This document shows, piece after piece, positions 5,962 to 6,120 of a stretch of DNA of 6,120 nt. The notes beneath the pieces are model-generated. The model searched no databases. It was not told the DNA's origin and saw only the letters and a list, made by a program, of their open reading frames with translations. A program made the translations under genes and the position numbers. The stretch is from an uncultured Rhodanobacteraceae bacterium. Lineage in GTDB: Bacteria; Pseudomonadota; Gammaproteobacteria; Xanthomonadales; Rhodanobacteraceae. Position 1 is the first letter of the stretch. Every line of letters starts with the position of its first letter. The stretch is from positions 1 to 6,120 of the forward strand of contig CALFNI010000261.1 of NCBI GenBank assembly GCA_937902695.1. The letters run 5' to 3'.

Positions 5962-6120
5962 ATGTCGAATCGTCAGACCGGAACCGTCAAATGGTTCCAC
6001 GATGCCAAGGGCTTCGGTTTCATCACCCCCGAGAGCGGCCCCGACCTGTTCGTGCACTTCCGCGCGATCCAGGGCACGGGCTTCAAGTCGCTTCAGGAAG
6101 GCCAGCGCGTGACGTTCGTC
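5962..6120 (+). CDS. cspA: CspA-family cold-shock protein (partial, C-terminus beyond window)
   Basis: The first 53 residues of a small cold-shock-domain protein; the family is normally 67-70 residues, so some 15 are missing at the window edge. These cytoplasmic proteins fold into a five-stranded OB barrel, bind single-stranded RNA and DNA, and act as RNA chaperones that melt structure and aid translation and transcription in the cold. RNP1 is intact as KGFGFI (16-21) and RNP2 as LFVHF (29-33). The surface aromatics W11, F12, F18, F20, F30, H32 and F33 are all present. The [18 protein letters not shown] form is what I know from xanthomonad CspA-like proteins. ATG 5962 follows AAGGA at nine bases. 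The gene has its own promoter-like element and long leader, so it is probably a separate unit from the ankyrin gene. Which csp paralogue this is, and whether it is cold-induced, cannot be told from sequence. Confidence 0.96.
   Translation, partial: MSNRQTGTVKWFHDAKGFGFITPESGPDLFVHFRAIQGTGFKSLQEGQRVTFV

Overview
The window looks like a chromosomal segment of a high-GC gammaproteobacterium of the Xanthomonadaceae/Rhodanobacteraceae type. This rests on the strong G/C bias at third codon positions in both large genes, on the form of the 23S and 5S rRNA sequences, and above all on the cold-shock protein at the right edge. Its N-terminus ([12 protein letters not shown], then [18 protein letters not shown]) is the form I associate with xanthomonads. 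The genus cannot be fixed from the sequence alone.

Layout, all on the + strand. (1) Bases 1 to about 273 are the 3' end of a 23S rRNA, including the sarcin-ricin loop. (2) Bases 274-480 are the 23S-5S spacer, with no tRNA and three predicted hairpins. (3) A 5S rRNA occupies about 481-599. It is closed by a very strong intrinsic terminator at 608-639, so this is the tail of an rRNA operon. (4) Bases 657-2060 encode a 467-residue polytopic membrane protein that resembles GT-C fold glycosyltransferases. It starts only 17 bases after the terminator T-tract. (5) Bases 2139-5546 encode a 1135-residue protein with about six N-terminal membrane segments and about 20 cytoplasmic ankyrin repeats in two blocks. 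(6) Bases 5547-5961 contain no gene. They hold a promoter-like element at 5778-5807 and a long, structured leader. (7) Bases 5962-6120 are the first 53 codons of a CspA-family cold-shock protein, cut by the window edge.

The two membrane-protein genes do not form an obvious pathway with each other or with csp. Each of the three genes appears to have its own start signals. The parts most worth a second look are the roughly 148-nt csp leader, with serial hairpins and a 14-bp palindrome just before the ribosome binding site; the membrane-anchored ankyrin protein; and the apparently leaderless or readthrough-dependent expression of the gene behind the rRNA terminator. I found no CRISPR array, insertion sequence, phage gene or defence system here.
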